Below, one piece after another: positions 1 through 11,029 of a stretch of DNA of 64,000 nt (the stretch's first letter is position 1; the number at the start of each line of letters is the position of its first letter). The notes under the pieces were generated by a model. The model was not told the DNA's origin, ran no database searches, and was given only the letters and a program-made list of their open reading frames with translations. Origin of the DNA: Asparagopsis taxiformis (lineage: Eukaryota > Rhodophyta > Florideophyceae > Bonnemaisoniales > Bonnemaisoniaceae); NCBI GenBank assembly GCA_030407315.1, contig JALQPE010002681.1:1-64000 (forward strand). The letters run 5' to 3'. Both the position numbers and the translations under genes were made by a program.

Positions 1-480
1 CTCTGCCCGCCCCTTTGGTGCATGAAATATTTATTACCACTCGTCATAGTCTACACATACTGCTGCCTTCATACTTCTGCATGCCTACCCTTCAATCTTT
101 CTTCCATCTTTCTCTACCGTGCTAGGCTTAGAACCATGCTCTGTGCACATCTGACTTACTTATATCATGTATACTTAGAAACTAGAATAATAATTACATC
201 ACTAGAGTACACTGCAAATGTTAGTAAACTATGGTTGTTGTGGTACACAACACCCTACCTCCTTCATGAGTAAACTTTGCGCACAGAACCGTTCAATACC
301 AGGTAGTGCAGCCAGCGCAAACCACGCTTGCACGACGCAGAGTGACCCAGAGCCGTCAACAGCCGTCCAAACCATCGTTTTACGATGTTCCCGCGCTCCA
401 CACTTCCCTCTCACCCTTCCCAGGGGTGGGAGACGGACGAAACTCCCAACCCTTACAGCCGAAGCCGTTTACCCGGATGC
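1..480. other. Intergenic sequence, no gene recognised
   Basis: Only short unrelated open frames are present, none with a recognisable domain. The composition is AT-rich for the first 250 bases and more GC-rich afterwards. I see nothing functional that I can support. Confidence 0.5.
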
Positions 481-703
481 TTACGGCAAAGTCATCGTTA
501 CGATGACTTTGCTGTAAGGAAAGGTTTGATTACAGGGTGAGAAAATTTTACGGGTAAAAAATCAGCAAGAATTTTTTACCGGTAAAAATTGTTGGTCCGC
601 TGTAATGATTTGATTTATTACAGCAAAGTCATCGTAACGATGACTTTGCTGTAAGAATCAAATCATTACAGCAAAGTCATTGTAACGATGACTTTGCTGT
701 CAG
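481..703. repeat. Cluster of 37-bp palindromes and hairpins
   Basis: Three copies of a near-perfect palindrome lie at 481-517, 618-654 and 667-703. Each has 18-base arms (TTACAGCAAAGTCATCGT and its complement) around one central base. Copy 1 has one arm mismatch and copy 3 has two. Between copies 1 and 2 is another hairpin with 17-base arms (TTTTACGGGTAAAAAAT at about 551), one mismatch and a short loop. A fourth copy is at 4905-4941. Such units look like subterminal repeats of a DNA transposon or a foldback family. The boundaries of any parent element are not visible. Confidence 0.8.
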
Positions 704-959
704 CACCCCAGCGAAACTGCATCATCTGTAAGCCTTCCTCACCTCAATGTTGCAACCAAAGGCGACTGCGATATTACCTTGTTCTATTCTAGTACTGCCC
801 ACCATAGTTTGCTCCCCTTCTCATATTAAATTGAGTATTGTATATCTCCTGACCCGTCTACATACGCAAAACGTCATGTACTAGCCTAACTTTCATCGTT
901 TACTTGAAGGCGGCCTTGATGCCTGCCATAGAATGCTATTAAGAACTAATTTCATCAGA

Positions 960-3900
960 TATCTAAACGCTCCCAGTAGTTGACATTGAAGGGAGGCTGC
1001 AGCAACTCTCCCTGGAAGTTCGCAGTGATAGATGGGACCGGATAGGATGCTGGTACTTCACCGAAGAACGACCCTCGCGAATCCCATTCCTCCGTGATAC
1101 ACGTCCGTTCGGCATACAAGCAGGGAATACGGTGGGATGCGCACGTTCGTCACTGGCACGCGGTACTTGTCTTTCGCTGGATGACTTAGGCACACATGGC
1201 TGAACTTGGCGATACGAATGATGAACCCATCTGCACCAGCAGCCATCATGAAATATGATGGCGAGTTGAGAGGACCAGTTCCAGTTCCCTCACGGACGGG
1301 AACATCGGTATGCATAAGTTGCTCCTGACTACCTTCTGCGGTCAAAATCAGACGAAGACCCGTTTCTGGAAAACCACCGCTTCTTCTCTTCCAAACCCGA
1401 ACTTCAGGTTCTCCGCACAAATCGCCTTACCTAGCTCCAGAATCAGCTGTTCCTGTACTGCCGCGCGCTTTCTTTTTGCTCAAGGTCATCGCAGATGCTT
1501 TTCCGGTCCGTCTTGAATACACCAGTGCTGTCTTTCGGTCGAAGTAGTTTCCACGGGTTCTTCTGACTTGCACTTGAGCCACTTGTAGTACCTTGGAATG
1601 CGCTGGCCATCTGTGTGAATAACTCGTGCGTAGCTGCTCCACTGTAGGAAGAGAAAATGTCTTGCAATACCACGTAACCAAGCTCGTCGATCATTCTTCT
1701 CTGGTAGCTGAAGTATTGTTGGCTTTCACAAGAACCGAGGGGACATACCAAAGTAGAGTAGCCTGCAGCTGCTTCCATTATCTCCGTCCGGATTGTATCA
1801 ATGTCTTCTTCTGTGATATAATACTTCATTCTAGAGTTGGAAGGAACGCATAAAGGCAGCTTCTCAGGTATCTCCTCTGCGAATGTGCGGTCTGGAAGGG
1901 AGTTTTCTTGCTCGTCAGTGAAGAGTGGTGCTTCTTCTCCAGTCGTTTGTTTCCTTGCATTGACTCTACTCTTCTTTTCCCGAGGAGGCCCACTCTCAAT
2001 GTTGTCATCCGGCGTATTGGGCTCAGAAAAATTCGCGCTAGTTTCTTCCCTTCTTCGCTTCTTATCAGCCTGGACTCGTTTTCATCGCCGCTTCCACCAG
2101 AGCTCCTGCTCCTTCCCGAATTCTCCTTGTCCACTTCGGCCGGGCTAGTGCTGTTAGTTTCTGGTGTCCTGATTCGAAGTTTCAATATCACAGAGCGGTT
2201 CTGCGCATCTCCAGCTTGTTGTCCAGTCGTGTCTATGTCCATGCGACCACTATTGTCCAAGTTGATATCCAGACTTTGCGTATCGCCGCTTTGTTTCCTT
2301 CCCTGAGGAAGATCTTCTCTGACAATCCTTCCCGGCGAATTATCCCTGGCACGACTTTCCCGCTCTGCCCTTGAAGCTGAAAGACGTTCCTGTTCTTTTT
2401 GGAGAACAGCCAGACGTTCTGCTTCCCTCTTCTCAGCTGCTGCAAGACGCGTGGCAGGACGTTCCTGTACATCCTCTTTTGCTGCGGCAGGACGGTCTTC
2501 TGCTTCTTTCGGGGTGCTCAGAGGTGCCTCTTCTATTGCTTTCGTCGCGACAGGAGGAATCACTTCTTCAGCCACCACATTTGGAGTAATTTCCTGTTCT
2601 TCCTCCACAACAGCAGAAACTTCCTGCTCTACTTGGGCTTCGGCAGATACTCCTTCTTCTGCTTGAACAGGACCAGGAGTTTCCACCGTTTCCTTCTCTG
2701 TAGAATTATTTCCCTGTTCTGCGGCAGTAGGTGCTTCTTCCTCTTCTGCTTTGGCGCCAGCAACAAGTGCTTTTTCTATTTCTCCGGGGGTCATGCGATT
2801 CCGTTCCCTCTCCTCCTCCGCTTTCGTCTCCTGCATTGCCTTTGTCCCGGTAGCATATTCCAGTTTGTCGTAAAAACTGTTTGTAAACATCCCGTTCTTG
2901 GTTCTCAGACTGCTTCTGTCTACCACGTCGTCATGAAAGTCGGCAAGGACGAATACAATGCGTTCTCCAATGCGATGATCATTATCCCCGACCTCCTTCG
3001 CGTTTTCTGCTGCCAAATCCGTTCGCACGAATTACTCCATCGTTGCAGAGTTCAACCACTTGCGGACGACCTCTGCCATATCATAGATGGCCAACAGAGC
3101 CAGTAGCCAATTGCGCATCGTGAACGGACTTCCGCTTCCGATATTTCTGACAAGTCCTCTCTTCCTCCTCATCCTTGTCCACGACGCTGTCATCTCGAGC
3201 ACAAACCACTGGAACCACTCCTTATCGCGCGTCCCGCGTCCGTCCGTGCCATTGCGGAATATTGCGTTATTGACAAGATCGAGCACGCACCCGTACATAT
3301 CGGCGGAGTCAATTCGAGAAAAGTCCGGATCTCTTCCCTCGGTTCTTGCATCCTCGATTTCTCTGTTCCTATCCAAAGCATTGTAAACGCTAGGGATAGA
3401 GCTCCAGTACACGAAAGCAACGCTGTCTGTGCGATTGAACCCCTTCGCAATGTTGATGTACTGCCTATACGAGTTCTCCGAACGGTTCCTGTCGGACGGC
3501 AGAATATAGCTCACTTCTTTCAGAATAGGAATAAGCCGGACAACAGGAAGATCATCTGGTTGGAAAACCTGAGAAAAACTCTATGACCGCACAGACATTG
3601 TCGGCAATGCTCACAGAAGCGACATCGTGAGTTTGTATATTGGCTTCGAGAGACAGTTTCAGAACCTCCAGCGCATCGAAAATTAGACGCCCGTTCGGCG
3701 CAATCAACTGTTGTACCCAAACCAATTCCAAGGAATCCCTGTTCTTTCCTGAGTACTTCTCCAGGCATAGTTGCAGAGCAGCTATGCGATGAGAGCCATC
3801 GATGCAGTAAAACTCGTCTCCTTCGTTATCTTCCATTTTGCAGACTGTAATCATAGTTCCAGTGGTAGAGAAACCTCTATCCATGAAAATGCTGGCCAGT

Positions 3901-4073
3901 TCGTTTACACGACCCGGTCGCACCAAACGGGAGGTCACTGTCGGAAACTTCACTTTGCGAGGATCAACTTGCACTTTAGAAGAGCTGTACTGAGCAATAG
4001 TGATGCTTTTCTCTTCAGCAGAAGGAGAATTGCTCTTCTCCGCTGTAGTATTCATGATACTATTGTCTCCCAT
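960..4073 (-). pseudogene. Broken gene: ParB-like domain joined to 2OG-oxygenase-like domain
   Basis: The first good ATG is at 4073; the open frame upstream to 4145 lacks one. The N-terminal part (about 3700-4000) reads as a ParB/sulfiredoxin-like domain, with an IDGSHRIAAL motif after a preceding RLVRPGRVNELA helix. Next come a helical segment (3034-3560), a Glu/Ala-rich coiled-coil-like and basic region (about 2300-2850), and a C-terminal segment (about 1058-1420). That last part has HTDV followed about 60 residues later by DVYHGGMGF, the HxD...H pattern of a 2OG-Fe(II) oxygenase fold. Damage: an in-frame TAA at 3032-3034 and frameshifts near 1950, 1450 and 1400. The frame change near 3560 could instead be a 46-nt phase-0 intron (GTGAGC...CTCAG), which restores frame exactly. 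The family names are by motif only. It lies between palindromes 667-703 and 4905-4941 and upstream of a transposase, so it may be transposon cargo. Confidence 0.5.
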
Positions 4074-4145
4074 TGTAATCCCTGAAATCTCAGTTCGTTC
4101 AATCGGTTCTTTGTTCAATTGTTGTGTAGACGATGAAATCCACAA

Positions 4146-4904
4146 TTGTGGTACCTCCGAATGCGCTTCCCGTCTCTCAGCTTCCTCTCATATACTGTCC
4201 GGACAAGACATCCCCTACGTACCTTCAGTCCTGATGAACCTTACGCTGCACCCGCTCAGCACCTCTGACTCTACCTGATCCTGATACCTCCACAAAGCGT
4301 TTAGCCCTTTCCATCAATCTACACCTAATAGTATGTACCTCTAGCGCATATAATGAAATCGAACCCGTTTACCTCACCACGTCAATTATCATTCATATTC
4401 CAACAACCTATTTCATCCACACTCTCCACCTCGCTTCTTCTTCCATACCATTGATTCCTATCAATCGATTTCTACGTGAGTTTATACATTTACCACGATC
4501 CACCTCTCCTACAAGTCTGAAAAATTCATTTCTACACTAACTTTTGCTACTCACAAATAAACGGTTCCCGTGCAGGCCACTGCTTGAATTTCTTCCTATT
4601 GGCGTACTCGGCTGCAAAGGATTCATAGACTATTTAAACGGTGATCATATAAATGGTTTCCAATGTGCTCCAATGGACCATACACCAATGAACATCAATA
4701 TGAATTCTGTTCAACTACCTATTCACTACTGCGATTCAGCTTTCTTCCATACCAAATCTCATTGCCTTCCTACCCTAGTCGATTCAAAATGCTTCCTCCT
4801 CGTCAGTTGATCAATATTCCTTACAACGAGCAGGTCCTCTGGACATCCTAAAGTTGGTTACTTAATCTTAACTATCGATGAATTTGCTGTAATGAAACGT
4901 TTTC
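4146..4904. other. Intergenic, pyrimidine-rich on the plus strand
   Basis: No coding region is recognised. For the minus-strand gene that starts at 4073 this is the upstream region. A half copy of the palindrome (aatttgctgtaat) is at about 4881. Confidence 0.4.
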
Positions 4905-4941
4905 TTACAGCAAAGTCATCGTTACGATGACTTTGCTGTAA
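4905..4941. repeat. 37-bp perfect palindrome, fourth copy
   Basis: Arms of 18 bases, TTACAGCAAAGTCATCGT and its exact complement, surround a single T. It is the same unit as at 481-703. It lies between the ParB/oxygenase pseudogene and the 3' end of the transposase gene, about 120 bases from the transposase stop codon. Confidence 0.9.
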
Positions 4942-5062
4942 GCATACCTCCCTCCATCCTCTCAGATCCTCTCCCCACTACTTCGCACCAATCCACCAAC
5001 GCCCTAGAGTGTACTATTCATATGTGATGCATCTGGTTATTCATTTTATTCTTCCCTAAAAA

Positions 5063-8000
5063 TCATGCAGCCCTCGGTGGAAATCCGTCTCGCCTACATA
5101 GTGCATATATCTCTCCACCCTCCAGCAGTCCGGGTCCGTGCCTTACCTCCCTCATGTTCTCATCATATTCGCATACACTCCCATTGCAATAGTGCATACC
5201 AAACACCTCAGTGACTCCCTCACTCATCTCCACAATTACTGTTCGTCGCCTCTCTTCGACCTTGAACACTCCTTCATCAGTTTTTTGCAAACCCAGGCAA
5301 ACTCCATAAGCTGTACCTTGCTCATCTCTCGCACTCTCGTTCCTCAGGATAAAGAACGCTAGAACAATAAAAAACCGCGGTTCATAATTAATTCTTCCCC
5401 GCATTATCTCTGATGTGAGACGAGACGCCGGGTACAGAATCGCTTGTGAAGTTGCACCATCCTCACATGTCCTCTGTTCAGGGCAAACAGCATGGATGAT
5501 AGCTCCTGATTCTAGAGAGCCAGACCTCTGCACTGTTTTCCTTCCCCACTCTGTCGTAGTGCTTCTAGAAACTCTTCTCACCCATTCGGCATACTTTCCA
5601 CACCCGCTTGTTCCGCTTCCGTACCTTTCGGTAAAGAACCGTTTGAAAACACCTACAGCACCCTCTGCCATATCACATTTTCCATTCATGTACTCCTTGA
5701 CCTCGTCAATAGAAATACCTCCATGCCCCCTCCACGTCACAATTTCACCATCCGCCGACAATATCTTTCCTCGACGCTGGGAGAGAAGCTGGAGAACCGG
5801 TTCCTGGAAGCAGTTTTTCACTACCTCGTCTTCCACATCTATTTCTCTCCCTAGCTCCTGTGAAAGAACGTTGACCATTTGAGAGCATTCGGACGAGGAC
5901 CAATGTTGTGGCTCCATGCCGATTTCGCGCAAAACAATGGCCACTCTCGTCTGCCAGTCATCCGCAAGAACTAATTCCAGCGCTGAAAGCTGTTCGCTTT
6001 GGTGATTGGACATTCTCACACCTTTCTTCAGCGGCTGATGCATCCGTTCGAATATAAGCTCCTGCACGTGCTTCACAGAGCCGTAAGCAGGAAGCGTATG
6101 AACAAAAAACTCGACAAGACGATGAACATTAGGCTTGTCCAAATGTGCTCCTGCTCCCTTCACTTTCCGACAATACTCATTCAACGTCTCCACGTAGTCT
6201 ACAGTTCTTCCCAGAATGTATTCATTCCTGCCACCTTCTCCGCCAGCCGTCTCTACTTCATGTGGACCGTCTTTCCACCATACGGGCATGAAACTAATAC
6301 ACGAAACCAGCTTCTGAAACATCACTACTAGTTTGACGGCCCCATCAAATTTTTCACGATGACCTTCCCCTTTCCCATCCATCATTCGAGCTGCGTTTTC
6401 GAATGCCATAGGTGCTATCAGCAGCACACTGAATATGTCACTCATGTTCATGGAAAGCAGATTGTTGGTTCCAAATAAACGGTTCTGCCTTCCCATCCTG
6501 AACTTCTTCAGAGCGCCCAGAATTTGCAATTCAGCTACCTCTCTAATTCGTGGGCTGGCAGCTGAAATACAAGCGTTCAGTACATCTTGTGCCAGTCCAG
6601 ACAATAGATGGTCAGGTGCTATCACTGCGGAACGGTACGGGTCAAAAATTGCTGGGACAACTGAAACTCCGTTTTCCGTCTTTGGTACTTCTTCCTGCAC
6701 TGCTTCCAAGGAAGTGCTCAGGACATGAAATGGTAAATCTTCCCCTTCTTCTGCAGCCAGTCCGAGAGTGCGAAGCTGGGTTTCTGTGGCATCCTTACGT
6801 GTCGATGCATTCCGATACTTGCTCCTGGCATGCGTCGATGTTTGCCCGTTCACTACCGAAGTGTATGCATTCTTCGTGCCACCAGTACTGCTCAGGTCAT
6901 ATTTGCGGAAACTGCAGATGTGGCACGGAGAGTTTGATGTGTGTCCAAGAACATCCAGGGTATGTGAAACTGCAGGATAGTCTCCAATGCTCCCCACTGG
7001 GTCTAGAAATACCACAACATCTTCTCCCTCTGCATTTTTCGTTGGGAAACCCTCTGTGCTTCCCCGCACTATATCTTGAACGATATATCGCAATACACAA
7101 TTTGTGGACACTCCCGGAGGTGGCAAACCAATCACTCGAACCGCTTGGTAGCTTCCCCTTTTCCGAGGCGGTAGATTGAGAGGTAACATATAGCATCCAC
7201 CAAAACATCCCTTCCTGCTTGTGAATGGTTCGAAGTCATCCGTGTAAAGGAGAAATCGGTAAACAAAGTAGTTTCGACCATCCTCCAGCTTTCCCCAGCA
7301 TGGTGCATCTTCTCGCGGAGACGCTGGGTGCCATTGCGACCTGTGGTCTCCGAAACCATCCGAGAACACCCCTGAAACACGAATTTCTTCATAGTTGGGG
7401 CTTCCTAGTCCATCGGGCGGGTTTCTGGCTTCAGCAAAGCTCGCGCCCGGTGAAAAGCAAAGTAACATGGTGGATGCTTCTCCGACCTGCTCTTTCAAAT
7501 ACCTGTTCACCAATACGACGTGTGGAACAATATCACCCTCTTCCATTCCAATTGGTAATAGAACGGTTATCACGTCCCCAGCTCGTGTTCCTTTTCCCTT
7601 GGCTCCTGCTCCGATTACACATTGCGATATCGCTCGCAGAGCATGCTGCCTCTCCCATTCCAATAGATGTGACATTCGCGGCTGCAGATATTTTTCGACA
7701 TGCACATCATGCTCACCGTCGTGTCGAGCCTCATAGGTAACTATGGTCCTAGCATGAAGTTCCCACAACGATGTAACTGCCACTCTTCTCCTCTTCGGTT
7801 TCCCACCATCTCTGTCATTCTTCCTAAACCCTTTTGCTCTTTCGATGACGGCAACCTGACGAGCTCCTGGATGACATCGGATTCGAATTGCTGTTCCATC
7901 AGGTACATAAATGTGCTTCAAACCCTTTTTCCCATCGCTGTCAATGGGAACAACTGCTGTGCGAACGAATGGGTCGCTCAAAACACCCCTCCTGCACTTT

Positions 8001-8866
8001 GCGATGAACGAATCTTCAATGCTGCACTCTGCGGTTGATTTTTCTCCTTCCGAGCTTCGATTGTTCGCATCACTGCGGAATGCTTTAAAGATTGGTCGAG
8101 TCTGGACATCTTTCAGAGCCCATGTGCTTGGGAGTACAATACGAACTTTCGCCATTCCTCCACAATTGTCTCTGTCATCTGTTGTTCCACGGGTTCCTAC
8201 TGCACCTCGATGCTGTGCAGCTCTTGCTCCGCTCTTTCGAAGGTCTATCGGAAACTCTATGTCAAAGCTCTTTGCATAGCAGTGTTTCCTCAAGAATGGT
8301 AGTATCTTCTGTCGCATCACAGAGTCCGACGGGACATGCTCACTTGGATCTCTGCGGAAATTCATTCCGAACAGGGTACCTTCATAGTGGGCTCTTGTCA
8401 TTCTTTGAGTTCCACTCAGCTGAAGAGCCCCATACATTGCAGGCCATCGTAGTAGTGCCTTGAAATCACCACATGCTTCATCCCCAGCATTTGGGTCTAT
8501 CGGGCCTCCAGTTGAAATAGAATCAGAACCTCGTCCGGTTGCTTCTTCCGATTCCATTAGCGTGCTCGATGCTATGTAGATGTCACTTCCAGCTTCATCT
8601 TTGTTGCTGTACACATCAATACAACCTTCTATTGTGTCACCCATAGGGATTGGGGACTCCAATAGGTCATCTGTGGTACACTCACGTCGTAGCTCATTAC
8701 CTCTCGGGATTTCTTTGTTCATGCAGGCTGCATCACTGCTGCGGATTTCTCCCTGCAGTTTCCCAGGAAGCTGTTCACTGGGACTGGCCACATTGAGTGA
8801 ATCGAATCTCGCCTTTGTCCTACGACTTGTGGTTTTCTTTCGAATAGGAGTCCGTCTCGGAGCCAT
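5063..8866 (-). CDS. DNA transposon transposase, CACTA/Plavaka/KDZ type, 1267 aa
   Basis: One intact ORF from an ATG at 8866. The N-terminus is basic (RTPIRKKTTSRRTK), consistent with DNA binding or nuclear entry. Around residue 540 is YTDDFEPF followed by CYMLPLNLPPRKR. This resembles the first catalytic Asp and the following strand of the CACTA/Plavaka/KDZ RNase H-like core. Residues about 620-651 read LDPVGSIGDYPAVSHTLDVLG then CHIC, matching the family's D-x-P-A...C-x2-C block. A later stretch (HTLPAYGSVKHVQELIFERMHQPLKKG) fits the H...E..H...K block that holds the last acidic residue. Expected role: cut-and-paste transposition in the nucleus. No terminal repeats are proved; palindrome 4905-4941 lies just beyond the stop. 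The sequence is far from the better-known family members, so the superfamily is firmer than the subfamily. Confidence 0.7.
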   Translation of the reverse strand: MAPRRTPIRKKTTSRRTKARFDSLNVASPSEQLPGKLQGEIRSSDAACMNKEIPRGNELRRECTTDDLLESPIPMGDTIEGCIDVYSNKDEAGSDIYIASSTLMESEEATGRGSDSISTGGPIDPNAGDEACGDFKALLRWPAMYGALQLSGTQRMTRAHYEGTLFGMNFRRDPSEHVPSDSVMRQKILPFLRKHCYAKSFDIEFPIDLRKSGARAAQHRGAVGTRGTTDDRDNCGGMAKVRIVLPSTWALKDVQTRPIFKAFRSDANNRSSEGEKSTAECSIEDSFIAKCRRGVLSDPFVRTAVVPIDSDGKKGLKHIYVPDGTAIRIRCHPGARQVAVIERAKGFRKNDRDGGKPKRRRVAVTSLWELHARTIVTYEARHDGEHDVHVEKYLQPRMSHLLEWERQHALRAISQCVIGAGAKGKGTRAGDVITVLLPIGMEEGDIVPHVVLVNRYLKEQVGEASTMLLCFSPGASFAEARNPPDGLGSPNYEEIRVSGVFSDGFGDHRSQWHPASPREDAPCWGKLEDGRNYFVYRFLLYTDDFEPFTSRKGCFGGCYMLPLNLPPRKRGSYQAVRVIGLPPPGVSTNCVLRYIVQDIVRGSTEGFPTKNAEGEDVVVFLDPVGSIGDYPAVSHTLDVLGHTSNSPCHICSFRKYDLSSTGGTKNAYTSVVNGQTSTHARSKYRNASTRKDATETQLRTLGLAAEEGEDLPFHVLSTSLEAVQEEVPKTENGVSVVPAIFDPYRSAVIAPDHLLSGLAQDVLNACISAASPRIREVAELQILGALKKFRMGRQNRLFGTNNLLSMNMSDIFSVLLIAPMAFENAARMMDGKGEGHREKFDGAVKLVVMFQKLVSCISFMPVWWKDGPHEVETAGGEGGRNEYILGRTVDYVETLNEYCRKVKGAGAHLDKPNVHRLVEFFVHTLPAYGSVKHVQELIFERMHQPLKKGVRMSNHQSEQLSALELVLADDWQTRVAIVLREIGMEPQHWSSSECSQMVNVLSQELGREIDVEDEVVKNCFQEPVLQLLSQRRGKILSADGEIVTWRGHGGISIDEVKEYMNGKCDMAEGAVGVFKRFFTERYGSGTSGCGKYAEWVRRVSRSTTTEWGRKTVQRSGSLESGAIIHAVCPEQRTCEDGATSQAILYPASRLTSEIMRGRINYEPRFFIVLAFFILRNESARDEQGTAYGVCLGLQKTDEGVFKVEERRRTVIVEMSEGVTEVFGMHYCNGSVCEYDENMREVRHGPGLLEGGEIYALCRRDGFPPRAA

Positions 8867-9824
8867 CTTGATGTTTTTGTTCTTTTCTTCTTCGCTCAGT
8901 TTTGTTGCATAGAATACAACTCTAAACTTCTACGACATGACTACTATCTCAATACAGTATTACTTTTAACCGTTACGAAACCTTTCCAGGGTTTCATTCG
9001 ATCCAATGAACTGGTTCACCACAATTCTTTGTCCTATGCTCATTTCTTTATACACATTGATTGCTATTTCATCCGGACTCAACATCGTTTTGCTATCTTG
9101 TATCGCATTCCCTAACCACAAACCCAACCAAGATGTATCCATTTCCGGAAAACGGCCGTTTATTTCGCAGTGATGCTCTAGGCACTAATACTGAATCTGA
9201 TTTTCTCATACACGTACTTCCTACTCGTATACTCTACCACATTTTCGGCCCTATTTACAAGTTGGAAGCACAATCTCTCGTTGAATCGTACTCGGTGTGA
9301 TATCTTAAATTAGCATAAATTTATATATTGCAATGCAGATTCACTGCTCGCTTGCAACATGAAAATTTTAAAATTTCTCCCACACTGCTGTTTCCTAGCC
9401 GCCCACATCCACGTGGCCCGCTTTGACTGCCTGCCAAGTGTGCTCAGAGCATGCAATGACGTCATCGATATATACCGTCCACATCATCACTGGAAGCGCG
9501 GACTCCTCGTCCAGGAAAGGGCGCCATTTTTCCTACTCCTCGCCTCACCCTTTTCTGTGGGCCCCATATGCTAGTGTTTTTCCTATATTTCTGTAGTGAT
9601 GACGTCATTATAGACTAGAGAAGGCGGTAGAAGATACAATAATTTTGCGCCTGTTCTGCCAGGTCATGTGCTTCAAAGCGTAATTCGCACCCTAGGTATC
9701 GTTTTTCTGGGCCTCCCATCGCACCGCTCCGTTTCAAACTCATCCCTCTATTGTTCTCCTACACGTCATTTCCGCCCGCAGAGTGCTACTTAAACAACAG
9801 ATTCTGGAATCCCTGTTTCCATCT
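8867..9824. other. Non-coding, with two CRE-like TGACGTCA sites
   Basis: No convincing coding frame. Exact TGACGTCA octamers occur at 9457-9464 and 9600-9607, 143 bases apart and just upstream of the hairpin at 9825. TGACGTCA is the classic bZIP (CREB/ATF-type) binding site. The pair could belong to a promoter driving the downstream hairpin transcript; that is inference. Confidence 0.45.
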
Positions 9825-9963
9825 TCATATCCGTCGGAAACAAAGCAACAACCCTGGCCGTGGAAGCCGTATAGATCATCTAAACTGCTTCCAAAGCGTA
9901 AGTTTTAGATCATCAATACGGCTTCCAAGGCCAACGTTGTTGCTTTGTCTCCGACGGATATGA
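9825..9963. ncRNA. 139-bp imperfect hairpin, candidate microRNA precursor
   Basis: Arms of about 62 bases (9825-9886 and 9901-9963) are separated by a 14-base loop. The arms pair almost completely, with scattered single and double mismatches (A/G near 9838, CC/GT near 9853, G/T near 9860) and a one-base bulge close to the loop. Long arms with spaced mismatches and a small loop are typical of plant and algal microRNA precursors and of some MITEs. No target-site duplication was noted, and I see only this copy in the window. The strand transcribed is unknown. Confidence 0.5.
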
Positions 9964-10680
9964 ACCATGATGGTACGTTTCCACAACTCACGCCACTAAC
10001 CCAGTTTTCTATTTGTTTTCTCTTTCTCAGGTTTCCAGTCGGTGAGTGTTCCACTTCTACTTTCATTTATCTTTCTCTCTTACCACTTCTCCACTACTTT
10101 TCTTTTCTTTTCTGCCTGTGAGTACATATCTCAATTTGGGATGCAATGGTATTTGTTAAGGTACGTTAGTCTCCTAATCACCATCAATTTCCCTCTCCAA
10201 TTCAACGTCACTAACTTGTTTCCTTTCTCTACATCATTTTTTCTTCTTCTCTTCATTTCCTAGCTTATTCATGCAGCTCAATCAGGTTATAGATTTGTAG
10301 ACTTTTCTAGTAGTTTTAGTTTTACTCGTCGGAATAGTGTTAGTTGTAGTAGCATTTTTAACATAGGGATTGTTTATTCTCAATGTAGCCTGCGCAAATA
10401 AACAAATCCAGAGTGAAGCTTCCCATATCGCACCCTCTTAGATTGCTACCTATCCTACCGCGTATACCTCTCGCTAGCTCATAGTCACTACGAAATAAAA
10501 ATTCCTAGCCGTACTATTCTGTCCATTCCCATATGAATACCGTCCATGCCCCATCCTCATAGCGCTAGAACTGCCTTCCTCTACCCCAGAAAGATGCCCA
10601 CGACAGCGTGACGCTCCATCTCATCCACCACTCCCAGACACCGAATTTTACTATATCAGGACACTACTTTTACTGTCTAC
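9964..10680 (+). other. Non-coding, possible spliced transcript downstream of the hairpin
   Basis: No conserved coding frame. On the plus strand a pyrimidine tract ending in ctcag near 10030 is followed 11 bases later by GTGAGT. That is a plausible 3' splice site, mini-exon and 5' splice site. Pyrimidine-rich stretches continue to about 10260. If hairpin 9825-9963 is transcribed on the plus strand, this could be the rest of a spliced primary transcript. Only the splice-like motifs are seen; the rest is inference. Confidence 0.25.
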
Positions 10681-11029
10681 AGGTGCTGCCCAGGGCAGCA
10701 CGAAATACTGTCTCCAGGTGCTGCCCAGGGCAGCACAAAGTACTGTCTACAGGTGCTGCCCAGGGCAGCACAAAGTACTGTCTACAGGTGCTGCCCAGGG
10801 CAGCACAAAGTACTGTCTACAGGTGCTGCCCAGGGCAGCACAAATACTGTCTACAGGTGCTGCCCAGGGCAGCACGAAATACTGTCTACAGGTGCTGCCC
10901 AGGGCAGCACAAAGTACTGTCTACAGGTACTGCCCAGGACAGTGAAAATCACTGTCTCCAGGTACTGCCCAGGACAGTGAAAATCACTGTCTCCAGGTAC
11001 TGCCCAGGACAGTGCACCGTGTTGGTTCC
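10681..11029. repeat. 35-bp palindromic minisatellite, 10 copies
   Basis: Units start at 10681, 10716, 10751, 10786, 10821, 10855, 10890, 10925, 10960 and 10995. The period is 35 bases (one unit is 34). The first seven carry the palindrome GTGCTGCCCAGGGCAGCAC; the last three carry a diverged GTACTGCCCAGGACAGTG. Because 35 is not a multiple of 3 and no unit has stops, long repetitive open frames arise here that are not genes. The array lies beyond the 3' end of the transposase gene at 11653, where subterminal repeats of a CACTA-like element would be expected. Confidence 0.9.
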
